Shown one piece after another: positions 26,413-34,115 of a stretch of 64,000 nt of DNA; the first letter of the stretch is position 1, and every line of letters starts with the position of its first letter. The notes under the pieces were generated by a model. The model worked only from the letters and a program-made list of their open reading frames with translations. It made no database searches and had not been told where the DNA came from. The DNA is from Microbacterium sp. BR1. GTDB lineage: Bacteria; Actinomycetota; Actinomycetes; Actinomycetales; Microbacteriaceae. Made by a program: the position numbers and the translations under genes. The stretch covers positions 1-64,000 of the forward strand of contig NZ_NMUN01000003.1 in assembly GCF_002812725.1 (NCBI RefSeq). The letters are read 5' to 3'.

Positions 26413-26841
26413 TCAGGTGATGCGACGCAGCGCGGCGCTGACCCAGCGGGCGTAGGAACGCCACGGGTCCGGGCAGTCGAGCGCTGCGATGTGGGTCAGC
26501 AGTTCGGGGGCAGCGCGAAACCACTCGCCGCCCTCGCGCCATGCCGCGAAGTGCCGGTGACGCTGTTGCTCGAGCGCACGACCGCCGAGTTCGAACGCGA
26601 GAAGTTCGTCGTGCCAGATCGCTCCGAGACGTTGGCGTGGCCGCGCGGACGTGCCGATCTTGATGCGGTCCGCATACCGCAGGTAGTAGACGACGTCGAC
26701 ACGGGGACGCTCGACATCCGGATCGATCGTGTCGCCGACCCGCCAGTGGCACACGCTGCAGCGCAGATATCCCGCGCTGCGCTCCGCATCCGTCCCGCCG
26801 CAGAGCACGCAGGGATCGGTCGCGGGGACGGGGGAGGGCAC
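26413..26841 (-). CDS. Zinc-ribbon plus GIY-YIG/Mug113-type small protein
   Basis: A 142-aa protein with an N-terminal four-Cys ribbon (Cys11, Cys14, Cys28, Cys31), then VVYYLRYADRIKIGTSARPR (about 50-69), the GIY-YIG-like core of the Mug113/T5orf172 family, and a catalytic-type Glu in GGRALEQQRHRHF. The family is found in phage and chromosomal proteins with presumed nuclease activity. It lies 43 bp before the propeller gene on the same strand. The function is predicted only. Confidence 0.72.
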   Translation of the reverse strand: MPSPVPATDPCVLCGGTDAERSAGYLRCSVCHWRVGDTIDPDVERPRVDVVYYLRYADRIKIGTSARPRQRLGAIWHDELLAFELGGRALEQQRHRHFAAWREGGEWFRAAPELLTHIAALDCPDPWRSYARWVSAALRRIT

Positions 26842-26998
26842 GCACCCACGCTAGGCCGCCCCATCGACACGGGCGCCGCGTGGAACAGAACGTGCCCCGG
26901 GAGCAAAAAGCAAGCCCCTTCCGCGAACTCCACGCGACGGGCATTCTCTGAGCTGCTCGTTCTTCGGCGAGCCCCGTGATCGCGCGAAAGGCACCACC

Positions 26999-27277
26999 AT
27001 GCTCGGCCTCATCATCAGCATCATCGTCATCGGTCTCATCGCGGGTGCGCTCGCGCGCCTGATCGTCCCCGGCAAGCAGAGCATGGGCATCGGGATGACC
27101 ATTCTGCTCGGCATCATCGGATCGTTCGTCGGCGGATTCCTCGGCTTCTTCCTCTTCGGCGCCGATGCGCAGGACGGGTTCTTCCAGCCGGCCGGAATCA
27201 TCGGGTCGATCATCGGCGCGATCATCGTTCTGCTGCTCTGGGGCGCCTTCGCTGGTCGCCGTTCGCGCCGCAGCTGA
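26999..27277 (+). CDS. GlsB/YeaQ/YmgE family stress-response membrane protein
   Basis: A 92-aa integral membrane protein with three hydrophobic segments and the family pattern [20 protein letters not shown], then [17 protein letters not shown] and a final helix ending in RRSRRS. Members (transglycosylase-associated protein, GlsB) anchor or accompany envelope-stress proteins. GAAAGGC precedes the ATG. It is 8 bp before the kinase gene, and the two may share a transcript. Confidence 0.88.
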   Translation: MLGLIISIIVIGLIAGALARLIVPGKQSMGIGMTILLGIIGSFVGGFLGFFLFGADAQDGFFQPAGIIGSIIGAIIVLLLWGAFAGRRSRRS

Positions 27278-27285
27278 GCGCTTAC

Positions 27286-28611
27286 ATGACGGGGGATGTC
27301 GCATCCGACTCGCGACCGGCCAACCATGGGCGGCGCGGGTCGGACGCACCGCGGGCGCACATGAACCGGGGCGGAGGCGCCCTGGTGGTCGGCGACGTGC
27401 TCGCGGAGAGATATCGGATCGACGCGTTCGTCGGCGCGGGAGGCATGGCGTCCGTCTACCGTGCGACCGACCAAGCGCTCGGTCGCACGGTCGCGATCAA
27501 GCTGTTCGCGCCGGGCACCGCCGGACGCGGCGACGAGGCGCGCCAGATGACCGAGACACGGCTGCTCGCATCGCTCAGTCACCACGCGCTGGTCACGCTC
27601 TTCGACGCGCACCTGCCCGAGCGTGGGCACGCTTTCCTGGTGATGGAGTACATCGACGGGGGAACCCTCGACGCGCGCGTCATGGGTGGCGCGATCAGCG
27701 ACACGGACGCAGCCTCGCTCGCGCGAGAACTGGGTGAGGCGCTGCATGTCGTCCATGCCGCCGGGATCATCCATAGAGACGTCAAGCCGTCGAATATTCT
27801 CCTGCGTCCGACGCTGGCACCAGAGAGCACCCTGCGGCCAACACTTGCCGACTTTGGCATCGCGTACCTCGTCGACACGACCCGTCTCACAGCGCCAGGA
27901 ACCGCTATCGGCACGGCCGCATACCTGGCACCTGAACAGGTGCGCGGCGCCGCCCCCACGACGGCGTCCGATATCTACTCTCTGGGCCTGGTCTTGATCG
28001 AGGCGTTGACGGGTCGTCGCGCGTTCGCTCAGCAGACCCCGGTCGAAGCGATCGCCGCGCGATTGTCCGTTCAGCCCGAGATTCCCGCCTCGTTGGGTCC
28101 GCGGTGGCGTTCGCTGTTGACCGCCATGACCGCGCGCGATCCCGAACATCGCCCCACGGCCCTCGAAGTCGCCACGCGGGCGCGTTCGCTCGACACGCCG
28201 CCGAGTGATCCGGCCGTGACCGAATTCGTCGTCGGACCGGGCGCGGCGTCAGACGATGCCGGTGGTGCTGCGGCATCCGTAGCAACGGTCGCCGAGATGG
28301 ACGCGGTTCCGCCTGCACCCACTCTCATGCTTCCGACCGAAGCGCTCTCGGATACCCCCACGGCACCGCACGAACCCGCTTCGGTCGGCGGCGGCGGCGA
28401 CGTCGACGCGCGGCAGACGAGCCCCCTCGCGCGGTCGCGCCGTCTGCGTTTCGGGTTGCTGGGACTCGGGGCGCTGCTGGCCGCTGCTGTGCTCGCCGTC
28501 GTGGTCTGGACCGCCAACCTCCCGTCTGAGCCGACGCAACCGGATCTGCCTGAGGTGGGCGAGCCGCTCGACACGCATCTGCAGGATCTGCTCGACGAGG
28601 TGACACCGTGA
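27286..28611 (+). CDS. Serine/threonine protein kinase, single-pass membrane (PknB-like)
   Basis: Eukaryotic-type kinase, 441 aa. Glycine loop GAGGMASVY is at 50-58, the ATP Lys is Lys72 (VAIK), HRDVKPSN at 163-170, DFG at 189-191 and APEQ at 215-218, so all catalytic elements are intact. A Thr/Ser/Pro-rich juxtamembrane linker leads to one transmembrane helix near 388-410 and a short external tail. There are no PASTA repeats. The start codon is uncertain: ATG 27361 is an in-frame alternative. Its stop overlaps the GTG of a lipoprotein gene, suggesting the lipoprotein is the extracellular partner. Confidence 0.9.
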   Translation: MTGDVASDSRPANHGRRGSDAPRAHMNRGGGALVVGDVLAERYRIDAFVGAGGMASVYRATDQALGRTVAIKLFAPGTAGRGDEARQMTETRLLASLSHHALVTLFDAHLPERGHAFLVMEYIDGGTLDARVMGGAISDTDAASLARELGEALHVVHAAGIIHRDVKPSNILLRPTLAPESTLRPTLADFGIAYLVDTTRLTAPGTAIGTAAYLAPEQVRGAAPTTASDIYSLGLVLIEALTGRRAFAQQTPVEAIAARLSVQPEIPASLGPRWRSLLTAMTARDPEHRPTALEVATRARSLDTPPSDPAVTEFVVGPGAASDDAGGAAASVATVAEMDAVPPAPTLMLPTEALSDTPTAPHEPASVGGGGDVDARQTSPLARSRRLRFGLLGLGALLAAAVLAVVVWTANLPSEPTQPDLPEVGEPLDTHLQDLLDEVTP

Positions 28612-29114
28612 GGCGCCGGGCAGGATGGCTCGTCCCGGCGCTCGCCGTGATGCTGATGTTCAGTGGTTGCGCGCAGGCGAACACCGATCTGACCGCGGAG
28701 TCGGCGGCACAGCTCCAGTCCCACGTGGTGTCCGTTGCCGAGACCGCGGCGACGGGCGACTACGCCGCGGCGATGGCCGAACTCGATGCGCTTCAGGCGG
28801 CCCTCGATGCCGCACGGGAGCGGGGCGAGGTGAGCGACGCGCGGGCGACATCGATACAGGCAGCGCTCGACGTGGTGCGCGCGGACCTGATGCAGGTTGC
28901 CGAGGTCGAGACCCCGAGTGCGCCGGTCGAGGCGCCGGTCTCGGAGACGCCCGCTGACCCGAAGCCGGAGAAGACCAAAAAGAGTGATGGAGACGCCCCC
29001 GGGCAGGGAAACGGCGGCAACGGCAACAACGGGAACGGCGTGGGGAATGGCGTCGGGAACGGCAACGGGACGGGCACCGGTGGAAATGGTGGGAACGGCG
29101 GCAAGGGCGGCTGA
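28608..29114 (+). CDS. Small lipoprotein with Gly/Asn-rich tail, coupled to the kinase
   Basis: Predicted lipoprotein, 168 aa: signal MRRRAGWLVPALAVMLMFSG then Cys21. A helical domain (about 25-95) rich in Ala, Asp and Glu is followed by a Pro/Glu linker and a low-complexity tail of Gly-Asn repeats (about 127-168) ending in GGKGG. GTG 28608 overlaps the kinase TGA (GTGA). I do not recognise the domain. The coupling to a membrane kinase suggests a surface sensor or partner, which is inference. Confidence 0.75.
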   Translation: MRRRAGWLVPALAVMLMFSGCAQANTDLTAESAAQLQSHVVSVAETAATGDYAAAMAELDALQAALDAARERGEVSDARATSIQAALDVVRADLMQVAEVETPSAPVEAPVSETPADPKPEKTKKSDGDAPGQGNGGNGNNGNGVGNGVGNGNGTGTGGNGGNGGKGG

Positions 29115-29270
29115 CGCTGCGGTCACTGAGCTGCCGAACTGACCCGCGGCACCCCTGTTGCCCGAGTTTTCCGAAAGATGTGAGAAGTCTCATGTTTTCG
29201 GCGTGATTCCGGGCCTTTCGGGGTGGTTTTCGGGTCGGGAATGTCGGTGGCCCTTCGTAGTCTTTAGAAC

Positions 29271-30539
29271 ATGCATTCGACAGTCCGTGGGGTTGATGCC
29301 GAGTTCGGGGAACTTGCGCTCGATCTCGAGCAAGCGCGTGTAGCGGTCGCGCGGGCGCAGGCTGCGGAGGCGCGGGTGTTCGCGCGGGCGGCTGCTGTTG
29401 GGGCGCGTCGGGTCGCGGAACTGGCGTCGCCGTCGTCGCGTGAGGCGGAGTTGCCGATGCGTGCGTTGGCGGCGGAGTTGGGTGCGGCAACCCGGATGTC
29501 GGACCGGACGGTGCAGCGCCGGATGAACGACGCTCTGACGTTGAGCGAGAAGTTCCCCGCAACGTTCGACGCGTGGGAAGACGGACGAATCAGCTCCGGG
29601 CATGTGCAGACGATCGTGGACCACGGTCTCCCGATCACGGATCCGGATGCGCGTGCCCTGTTCGAGGCCGAAGCGCTCATGCGGGCCGAAGAGACCACAC
29701 CGGGGCGGCTCGGTGCGTCACTGGCGCGACTGGCGGAATCTCTGCAACCCCGAACACTGACGGAACGCCACCAGGAGGCACGCGCGTCCCGCGGTGCGTG
29801 CGTGCGGGACATCGGGGACGGGATGGCGGAGTTCAGCACCGTCCAACCTGCTGTGTTGGCGCACGCGATGCACGACCGGATCACGCAGCAGGCGAAGGCG
29901 TTGAAGGACGCCGACCCGGCGGATGCGCGCACGCTGGATCAGATCCGCGCCGACCTCATCGCAGACATGCTCCTCACGACCTCGCCCGACGCGCAGACCG
30001 GTCAGGGGATGTCGGACGGGTTCGGTGGGCTCGGGTCGATCCGGGGCATTGTGAATGTCACCGTCCCTGCCCTGGCGTTGGCGGGAGTCACGGAAGAGCC
30101 CGCAGAACTGGTTGGTCGGTGTCCGATTGATCCCGATACGGCGCGGCGGCTTGCCGGTCACGCAACGGGGTGGGACAGGGTCCTCGCCGATCCGATCACC
30201 GGGTGTGTTCTCGCGGTCGACCGGTACACGCCGTCCGCGGATATGAAGCGGTTCCTGCAGGCCCGGGATCAACATTGCCGGTTCCCCGGGTGTCGGCAAC
30301 CCGCGCGCCGGTGCGACCGCGACCACACCCTCGACTTTGCGTTGGGTGGCGCGACCGATGTCTGCAACTTGGCGTGCCTGTGCAGGCGGCACCACACGCT
30401 GAAAGGTGAAACCGCCTGGACCGTGAGGCAACTCGGCGGCGGGGTACTGGAGTGGACGTCCCCGGGTGGACACGTCTATATCGACACACCACCACCCGCC
30501 ATCCACTTCACCCCCAACGCGGATCCACCCCCGTTCTAG
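29271..30539 (+). CDS. HNH endonuclease signature protein (DUF222, 13E12-type)
   Basis: A 422-aa protein with an N-terminal DUF222 helical region and a C-terminal HNH motif (about 335-379: HCRFPGCRQPARRCDRDHTL ... CNLACLCRRHHTLKG). This family is widespread and multicopy in Actinomycetota, often thought mobile. The ATG follows TTTAGAAC with no Shine-Dalgarno, so a leaderless transcript is likely. The stop codon TAG (30537-30539) lies inside the 6-bp target duplication of the IS481 element, so the insertion left the coding sequence intact but removed its native downstream region. Confidence 0.85.
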   Translation: MHSTVRGVDAEFGELALDLEQARVAVARAQAAEARVFARAAAVGARRVAELASPSSREAELPMRALAAELGAATRMSDRTVQRRMNDALTLSEKFPATFDAWEDGRISSGHVQTIVDHGLPITDPDARALFEAEALMRAEETTPGRLGASLARLAESLQPRTLTERHQEARASRGACVRDIGDGMAEFSTVQPAVLAHAMHDRITQQAKALKDADPADARTLDQIRADLIADMLLTTSPDAQTGQGMSDGFGGLGSIRGIVNVTVPALALAGVTEEPAELVGRCPIDPDTARRLAGHATGWDRVLADPITGCVLAVDRYTPSADMKRFLQARDQHCRFPGCRQPARRCDRDHTLDFALGGATDVCNLACLCRRHHTLKGETAWTVRQLGGGVLEWTSPGGHVYIDTPPPAIHFTPNADPPPF

Positions 30540-30540
30540 G

Positions 30541-30571
30541 TGTACCCGGTCGGCACGTTGGTGACGGTCGG
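30541..30571 (+). repeat. Left terminal inverted repeat of the IS481 element
   Basis: Starts TGTACCCGGTC and contains TTGGTGAC; it matches the reverse complement of 31587-31617 at 25 of 31 positions. The preceding TCTAGG is the target duplication. Confidence 0.88.
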
Positions 30572-30576
30572 GTAGG

Positions 30577-30630
30577 GAGAAGGCCTCCACGATTGGTGGT
30601 GTCTAACGTCACCGAAGTGGAGGCCTTCTC
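30577..30630 (+). promoter_or_regulatory. Hairpin that would bury the transposase ribosome-binding site
   Basis: GAGAAGGCCTCCAC (30577-30590) and GTGGAGGCCTTCTC (30617-30630) are exact inverted repeats with a 26-nt loop. The right arm holds the GGAGG directly ahead of the TTG start at 30631. A transcript entering from the HNH gene would fold this stem and hide the site. A transcript starting within the loop would not. IS10 and IS50 are known to limit transposase from read-through in this way. Confidence 0.7.
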
Positions 30631-31608
30631 TTGGTCCACCGTAATGCGCGGCTCACTGTCGCGGGCCGTCTGATTCTCGTGCGCCGGGTCCTCGCCGGCC
30701 GACCTGTCTCACATGTCGCGAAGGAGATGGGCGTTTCGCGACAGTGTGCCCATCGCTGGCTTGTCCGCTACCGCGCGGCGGGCGAGGCAGGGCTGTCCGA
30801 TCGGTCCTCGCGTCCGGTCTCGTCGCCGACGGCGACTCCCGCGGCGATAGCGGCGGCCGTTGTCGAGCTGCGCTCGCGGGAGCGGCTCGGGCGCGACGAT
30901 GTCGCCCGCCGTTGCGGCGTCAGCCCGCGCACAGCCTCCCGGTTGATCGCGAGGGCGGGCCTTCCGGCGTTGCATGAGCTGGACCCGGTCACGGGGATCG
31001 CGTTACGCGCGTCCCGGCGCACCCAGATCCGTTACGAACGCGACGCCCCGGGAGATCTGATCCACATCGACGTGAAGAAGCTCGGCCGCATCCCCGCCGG
31101 TGGCGGCTGGCGCTCCCAGGGCCCTGACTTCATCGATCACAACCACGGCAGGGACCGCCGGGTGAAGCTCGGGTTCGACTACGTCCACGTCGCCGTCGAC
31201 GACCACTCCCGGCTCGCGTTCGCGCAGATCCTCCCCGAGGAGAAGGGCACCACCTGCGCGGCGTTCCTCGCCGCCGCGGCGGAGTTCTTCGCCCGCCACG
31301 GCATCCGGATCCGCGAAGTCATGACCGACAACGCCAAGAACTACACGGTTTCGGCCGCGTTCCAGGGGCAGTTGGCAGCACTCGGCGCGAAGCACATCAC
31401 GACCAGGCCGCACTGTCCCTGGCAGAACGGCAAGGCTGAACGCTTCAACCGCACCATGCAGGAACACTGGGCCTACCGCGCCCCCTACGCCTCCAACCAG
31501 CATCGCGCTGAAGCGCTCGCACCCTGGCTCGAGCACTACAACTACGCTCGACCACACACCGCCTGCGACAGCCAACCTCCGATCAGCCGACTGTCACCAA
31601 CCTCATGA
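30631..31608 (+). CDS. IS481 family transposase
   Basis: DDE transposase, 325 aa. An N-terminal helix-turn-helix (HVAKEMGVSRQCAHRWLVRY) and a second HTH (DDVARRCGVSPRTASRL) are followed by an integrase-type catalytic core with Asp147 (HIDVKKLGRI), Asp233 (MTDNAKNY) and Glu270 (NGKAERFNR), consistent with an active site. The likely start is TTG 30631, preceded by GGAGG within a hairpin. The gene ends inside the right inverted repeat, normal for compact IS481 elements. Confidence 0.92.
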   Translation: MVHRNARLTVAGRLILVRRVLAGRPVSHVAKEMGVSRQCAHRWLVRYRAAGEAGLSDRSSRPVSSPTATPAAIAAAVVELRSRERLGRDDVARRCGVSPRTASRLIARAGLPALHELDPVTGIALRASRRTQIRYERDAPGDLIHIDVKKLGRIPAGGGWRSQGPDFIDHNHGRDRRVKLGFDYVHVAVDDHSRLAFAQILPEEKGTTCAAFLAAAAEFFARHGIRIREVMTDNAKNYTVSAAFQGQLAALGAKHITTRPHCPWQNGKAERFNRTMQEHWAYRAPYASNQHRAEALAPWLEHYNYARPHTACDSQPPISRLSPTS

Positions 31609-31617
31609 CCGAGTACA
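31587..31617 (-). repeat. Right terminal inverted repeat of the IS481 element
   Basis: Inverted copy of 30541-30571 that also encodes the last transposase codons. The following TCTAGG (31618-31623) repeats the left flank. Confidence 0.88.
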
Positions 31618-31701
31618 TCTAGGGGATGACGCCGCACCCACCGCTCACTGCGCCTGTTGATGTGATCAGCCGCGCCCTGAAACTGCGAACTGGCCGTGTA
31701 T

Positions 31702-31740
31702 TTGGCCACATGGCCAAAACTAAGTTGGCCATATGGCCAA
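31702..31740. promoter_or_regulatory. Tandem TetR operators TTGGCCAYATGGCCAA
   Basis: Two 16-bp palindromes, TTGGCCACATGGCCAA (31702-31717, one asymmetric base) and TTGGCCATATGGCCAA (31725-31740, perfect), 23 bp apart centre to centre. They lie 20 bp ahead of the TetR start and are the obvious autoregulatory site for the TetR-SMR operon. Confidence 0.82.
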
Positions 31741-31759
31741 AAGTGCTTACCGTGGAGCC

Positions 31760-32374
31760 ATGACCCCACCACGCGAGCATCGGCCTATCGAAGAACGACG
31801 CCAGCAGCTGGTCGACGCCAGCGTCGACGTCATGACCGAATCCGGAATCGCCGCCGTGACAACCCGCGCCATCACGGCACGCGCGGGACTACCGCACGGG
31901 GCCTTTCACTATTGCTTCGCGTCGAAGGCCGAACTTTTTGCGGCCATCCTCACGCAAGAGGTGCGGCGCTCCCTGTCGGCGGCATTCGAGCCTCCCGTCG
32001 AGCCCGAAGCCCCTGTCGACCGCATCGCACTCGGGCTGCGGGCGCGCCTCGACCTGGTCATGGCGCGGCCGACCTACGCCCTCGCGCTCACCGAACTCAT
32101 GTCACTCTCGCACCGCGACCCCGAGCTGGGGCACCTGGCCACGTGGGAACAGCGCGAGTACCTGCGCGAGGTCACCCGCAACATCGCCGAATGGTCAGAG
32201 GCCGACGGTCTGCGATGGACCGTGACCCACACCGCCCTCGCAGCGCTGTTGATCGCGATCTCGGACGGCGTCGCAAGCGCCTGGCTCAGTTCGCGTGATG
32301 ACGCCGCGGCCGACGAGACCATTCGCGTTGCCGCAACCGCCATTTCCACACTTCTCGAGGAGGGCCGATCATGA
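31760..32374 (+). CDS. TetR family transcriptional regulator
   Basis: Repressor, 204 aa. The N-terminal HTH (about 20-65) has ESGIAAVTTRAITARAGLPH and GAFHYCFASKAELFAAIL; the variable C-terminal ligand domain follows. I prefer ATG 31760, which has GGAG upstream, over ATG 31733, which lies inside the operator palindrome. Its stop overlaps the first SMR gene (ATGA), so it is co-transcribed with the efflux pair it presumably represses. Confidence 0.88.
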   Translation: MTPPREHRPIEERRQQLVDASVDVMTESGIAAVTTRAITARAGLPHGAFHYCFASKAELFAAILTQEVRRSLSAAFEPPVEPEAPVDRIALGLRARLDLVMARPTYALALTELMSLSHRDPELGHLATWEQREYLREVTRNIAEWSEADGLRWTVTHTALAALLIAISDGVASAWLSSRDDAAADETIRVAATAISTLLEEGRS

Positions 32375-32742
32375 GGTGGATCTATCTGACAGCCGCGATC
32401 CTGACCGAGGTGACCGCGGCCTTGTCTCTGCAGGCGGCGGTCGACGCACCGGGATGGTACGCGCTCGTGGTGGTCGGCTACCTGGCGGCCTTCTTCTTCC
32501 TCACGCGCGTGCTGGCCGCGGGCATGGCCGTCGGCGTGGCGTACGGCATCTGGGGTGCATCCGGCGTGGCACTCACCGCCGTGATGGCGGCCGTGATCTT
32601 CGGACAGGCGCTCACCGGCTTCATGATCATCGGGCTCGTCGTGATCGTCGCGGGGGTGCTCCTCGTCGAGATCGGATCGCAGCGCGCGCACGCCGCGCGC
32701 GCACGCCAGGCGCACGGAGCCGCCGGGGCAGGTGCATCCTGA
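32371..32742 (+). CDS. SMR family efflux protein, subunit 1
   Basis: Small multidrug-resistance protein, 123 aa, four transmembrane helices. The essential membrane Glu is Glu13 (TAAILTEVTAAL), and GMAVGVAYGIWGASGVALT is the helix-3 motif. It has an unusual polar His/Ala/Arg tail of about 18 residues. Its TGA overlaps the next ATG (TGATG). Adjacent SMR genes usually encode a heterodimeric pump (EbrAB, YkkCD), exporting quaternary ammonium or guanidinium-like cations. Confidence 0.9.
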   Translation: MRWIYLTAAILTEVTAALSLQAAVDAPGWYALVVVGYLAAFFFLTRVLAAGMAVGVAYGIWGASGVALTAVMAAVIFGQALTGFMIIGLVVIVAGVLLVEIGSQRAHAARARQAHGAAGAGAS

Positions 32743-33056
32743 TGGCCTGGGTGATGTTGGCCGCCGCCATCCTGCTGGAGGTCGCCGCGACGCTCAGTCT
32801 GAAAGTCGCCATAGATGGCAAAAAGCGCTGGTTCATCGCGGTCGGAGTCGGCTACGTCAGCGCGTTCTCGCTGCTCGCGGTGTCCCTGTCGCTCGGACTG
32901 CCGATCGGCGTCGCCTACGGAATCTGGGCCGCAACGGGCGTTGCCCTCACAGCGATCCTCGGGCGCGCGATCTTCAGAGAACCGCTCACGTGGACGATGG
33001 GCGCGGGAATCGCCTTGATCGTGGCCGGAGTGTTTCTGATCGAACTCGGCCACTGA
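32742..33056 (+). CDS. SMR family efflux protein, subunit 2
   Basis: Four-helix SMR protein, 104 aa, with Glu13 (AAAILLEVAATLSLK) and GLPIGVAYGIWAATGVALTA. It starts on the overlapping TGATG with subunit 1, so equal synthesis is likely. The pair differ in loop charge, as expected for opposite membrane orientations of a heterodimer. It converges with the LacI-type gene after 12 bp. Confidence 0.9.
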   Translation: MAWVMLAAAILLEVAATLSLKVAIDGKKRWFIAVGVGYVSAFSLLAVSLSLGLPIGVAYGIWAATGVALTAILGRAIFREPLTWTMGAGIALIVAGVFLIELGH

Positions 33057-33068
33057 TCGCGCGTCCGG

Positions 33069-34115
33069 CTACTCCGGTTGGCGCGTCGACTGCCGCAGGA
33101 TGAGCCGCGTCGGCAGGGGAGTGTCCTCGGTCACGCTTCCCGGTTCTTCCACCGCGATCAGAACCTTCTGCATCATCAGCTCCCCGAGGCTCGCAAAGTC
33201 CTGCCGCACCGTCGTCAACGGGGGATACAGGTACCCGGCCTCGGGGACATCGTCGAAACCGATGATGCTGACGTCCTCGGGAATCCGGATGCCTCGCTCG
33301 CGCATGGCCGACATGAGGCCGATCGCCATCTGGTCGTTGCCCGCGAAGATCGCCGAACCGGGATCGAGCTCCAGTCGAGTGCCGATCTGGTATCCACTTG
33401 CCGCGGTCCAATCGCCGATGGCGTGATCGATGACCTCGAGCCGCCTCGCCCCGAGTTCGTCACGCCATCCGCGGACCCGCTCCAATGCGTCGGGTGCCTG
33501 CAGCGGACCCGACACGTGGAGAATCCGGCTGTGTCCGAGCTCGGCCAGGTGCCGCACGGCCGAGCGCGCGCCCCGATATTGGTCGATCGACACGATCAAC
33601 GGGCTCCGCCGAGGACTCGCCGCGGCCGCAACGATCGGGACACCGAGTTCGAGCCCCCGCACCATCTCGAGCACCCCGACATCGACCACGATCAGGACGA
33701 TGGCGTCGACCCGCTGACGCAGGAGCCCTTCGACGGCGGCACGCGCGACGGCAGGATCCTCGTCCACTGCGCTCACGGTCTCCACGCTGTATCGGGCGTT
33801 CCGCGCGGCGAACGTGAAATGCATCGCGATCGACGCGGGACCGTAGTCGGTGATTCCCGGGGCGACGAGCCCGATCGTCCGCGTCCGACGCGTCACCAGG
33901 GCGCGGGCGGCGGGGGAGGGGCTGTACCGCAACTGCGCGATCGCTTGTTGAACTCGCGCTCGTGTTGCGGGGCGAACGTTCGGCAGATCGTTGATGACGC
34001 GCGAGACCGTCTGGTGCGAGACACCCGCAAGACGGGCGACATCGAAGATGTTCGCCGTCTTGGCCATCCCGTTGTCGGCGCCCCCGTTCTCGGTGACGGG
34101 CCGGTCCTCAGACAT
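33069..34115 (-). CDS. LacI family transcriptional regulator
   Basis: Sugar-responsive repressor, 348 aa. The N-terminal HTH (about 17-70) has NIFDVARLAGVSHQTVSRVI and the hinge helix SPSPAARALVTRRTRTIGLV. The periplasmic-binding-protein-like domain ends with SIIGFDDVPEAGYLYPPLTT. ATG 34115 overlaps the upstream ATPase stop. It is the last gene of the sugar transporter operon and is likely to bind the palindrome AATGTTAGCCCTAACATT upstream of the binding-protein gene. Confidence 0.9.
   Translation of the reverse strand: MSEDRPVTENGGADNGMAKTANIFDVARLAGVSHQTVSRVINDLPNVRPATRARVQQAIAQLRYSPSPAARALVTRRTRTIGLVAPGITDYGPASIAMHFTFAARNARYSVETVSAVDEDPAVARAAVEGLLRQRVDAIVLIVVDVGVLEMVRGLELGVPIVAAAASPRRSPLIVSIDQYRGARSAVRHLAELGHSRILHVSGPLQAPDALERVRGWRDELGARRLEVIDHAIGDWTAASGYQIGTRLELDPGSAIFAGNDQMAIGLMSAMRERGIRIPEDVSIIGFDDVPEAGYLYPPLTTVRQDFASLGELMMQKVLIAVEEPGSVTEDTPLPTRLILRQSTRQPE

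Larger units (their letters stand above)
30541..31617 (+). mobile_element. Complete IS481-family insertion sequence
   Basis: 1077-bp element with imperfect 31-bp terminal inverted repeats (25 of 31 match) beginning TGTAC (left 30541-30571, right 31587-31617). It is flanked by the direct repeat TCTAGG (30535-30540 and 31618-31623), the target-site duplication. It contains one DDE transposase gene. The intact ends, duplication and open frame indicate a recent, potentially active insertion. The target includes the stop codon of the HNH gene. Confidence 0.9.
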
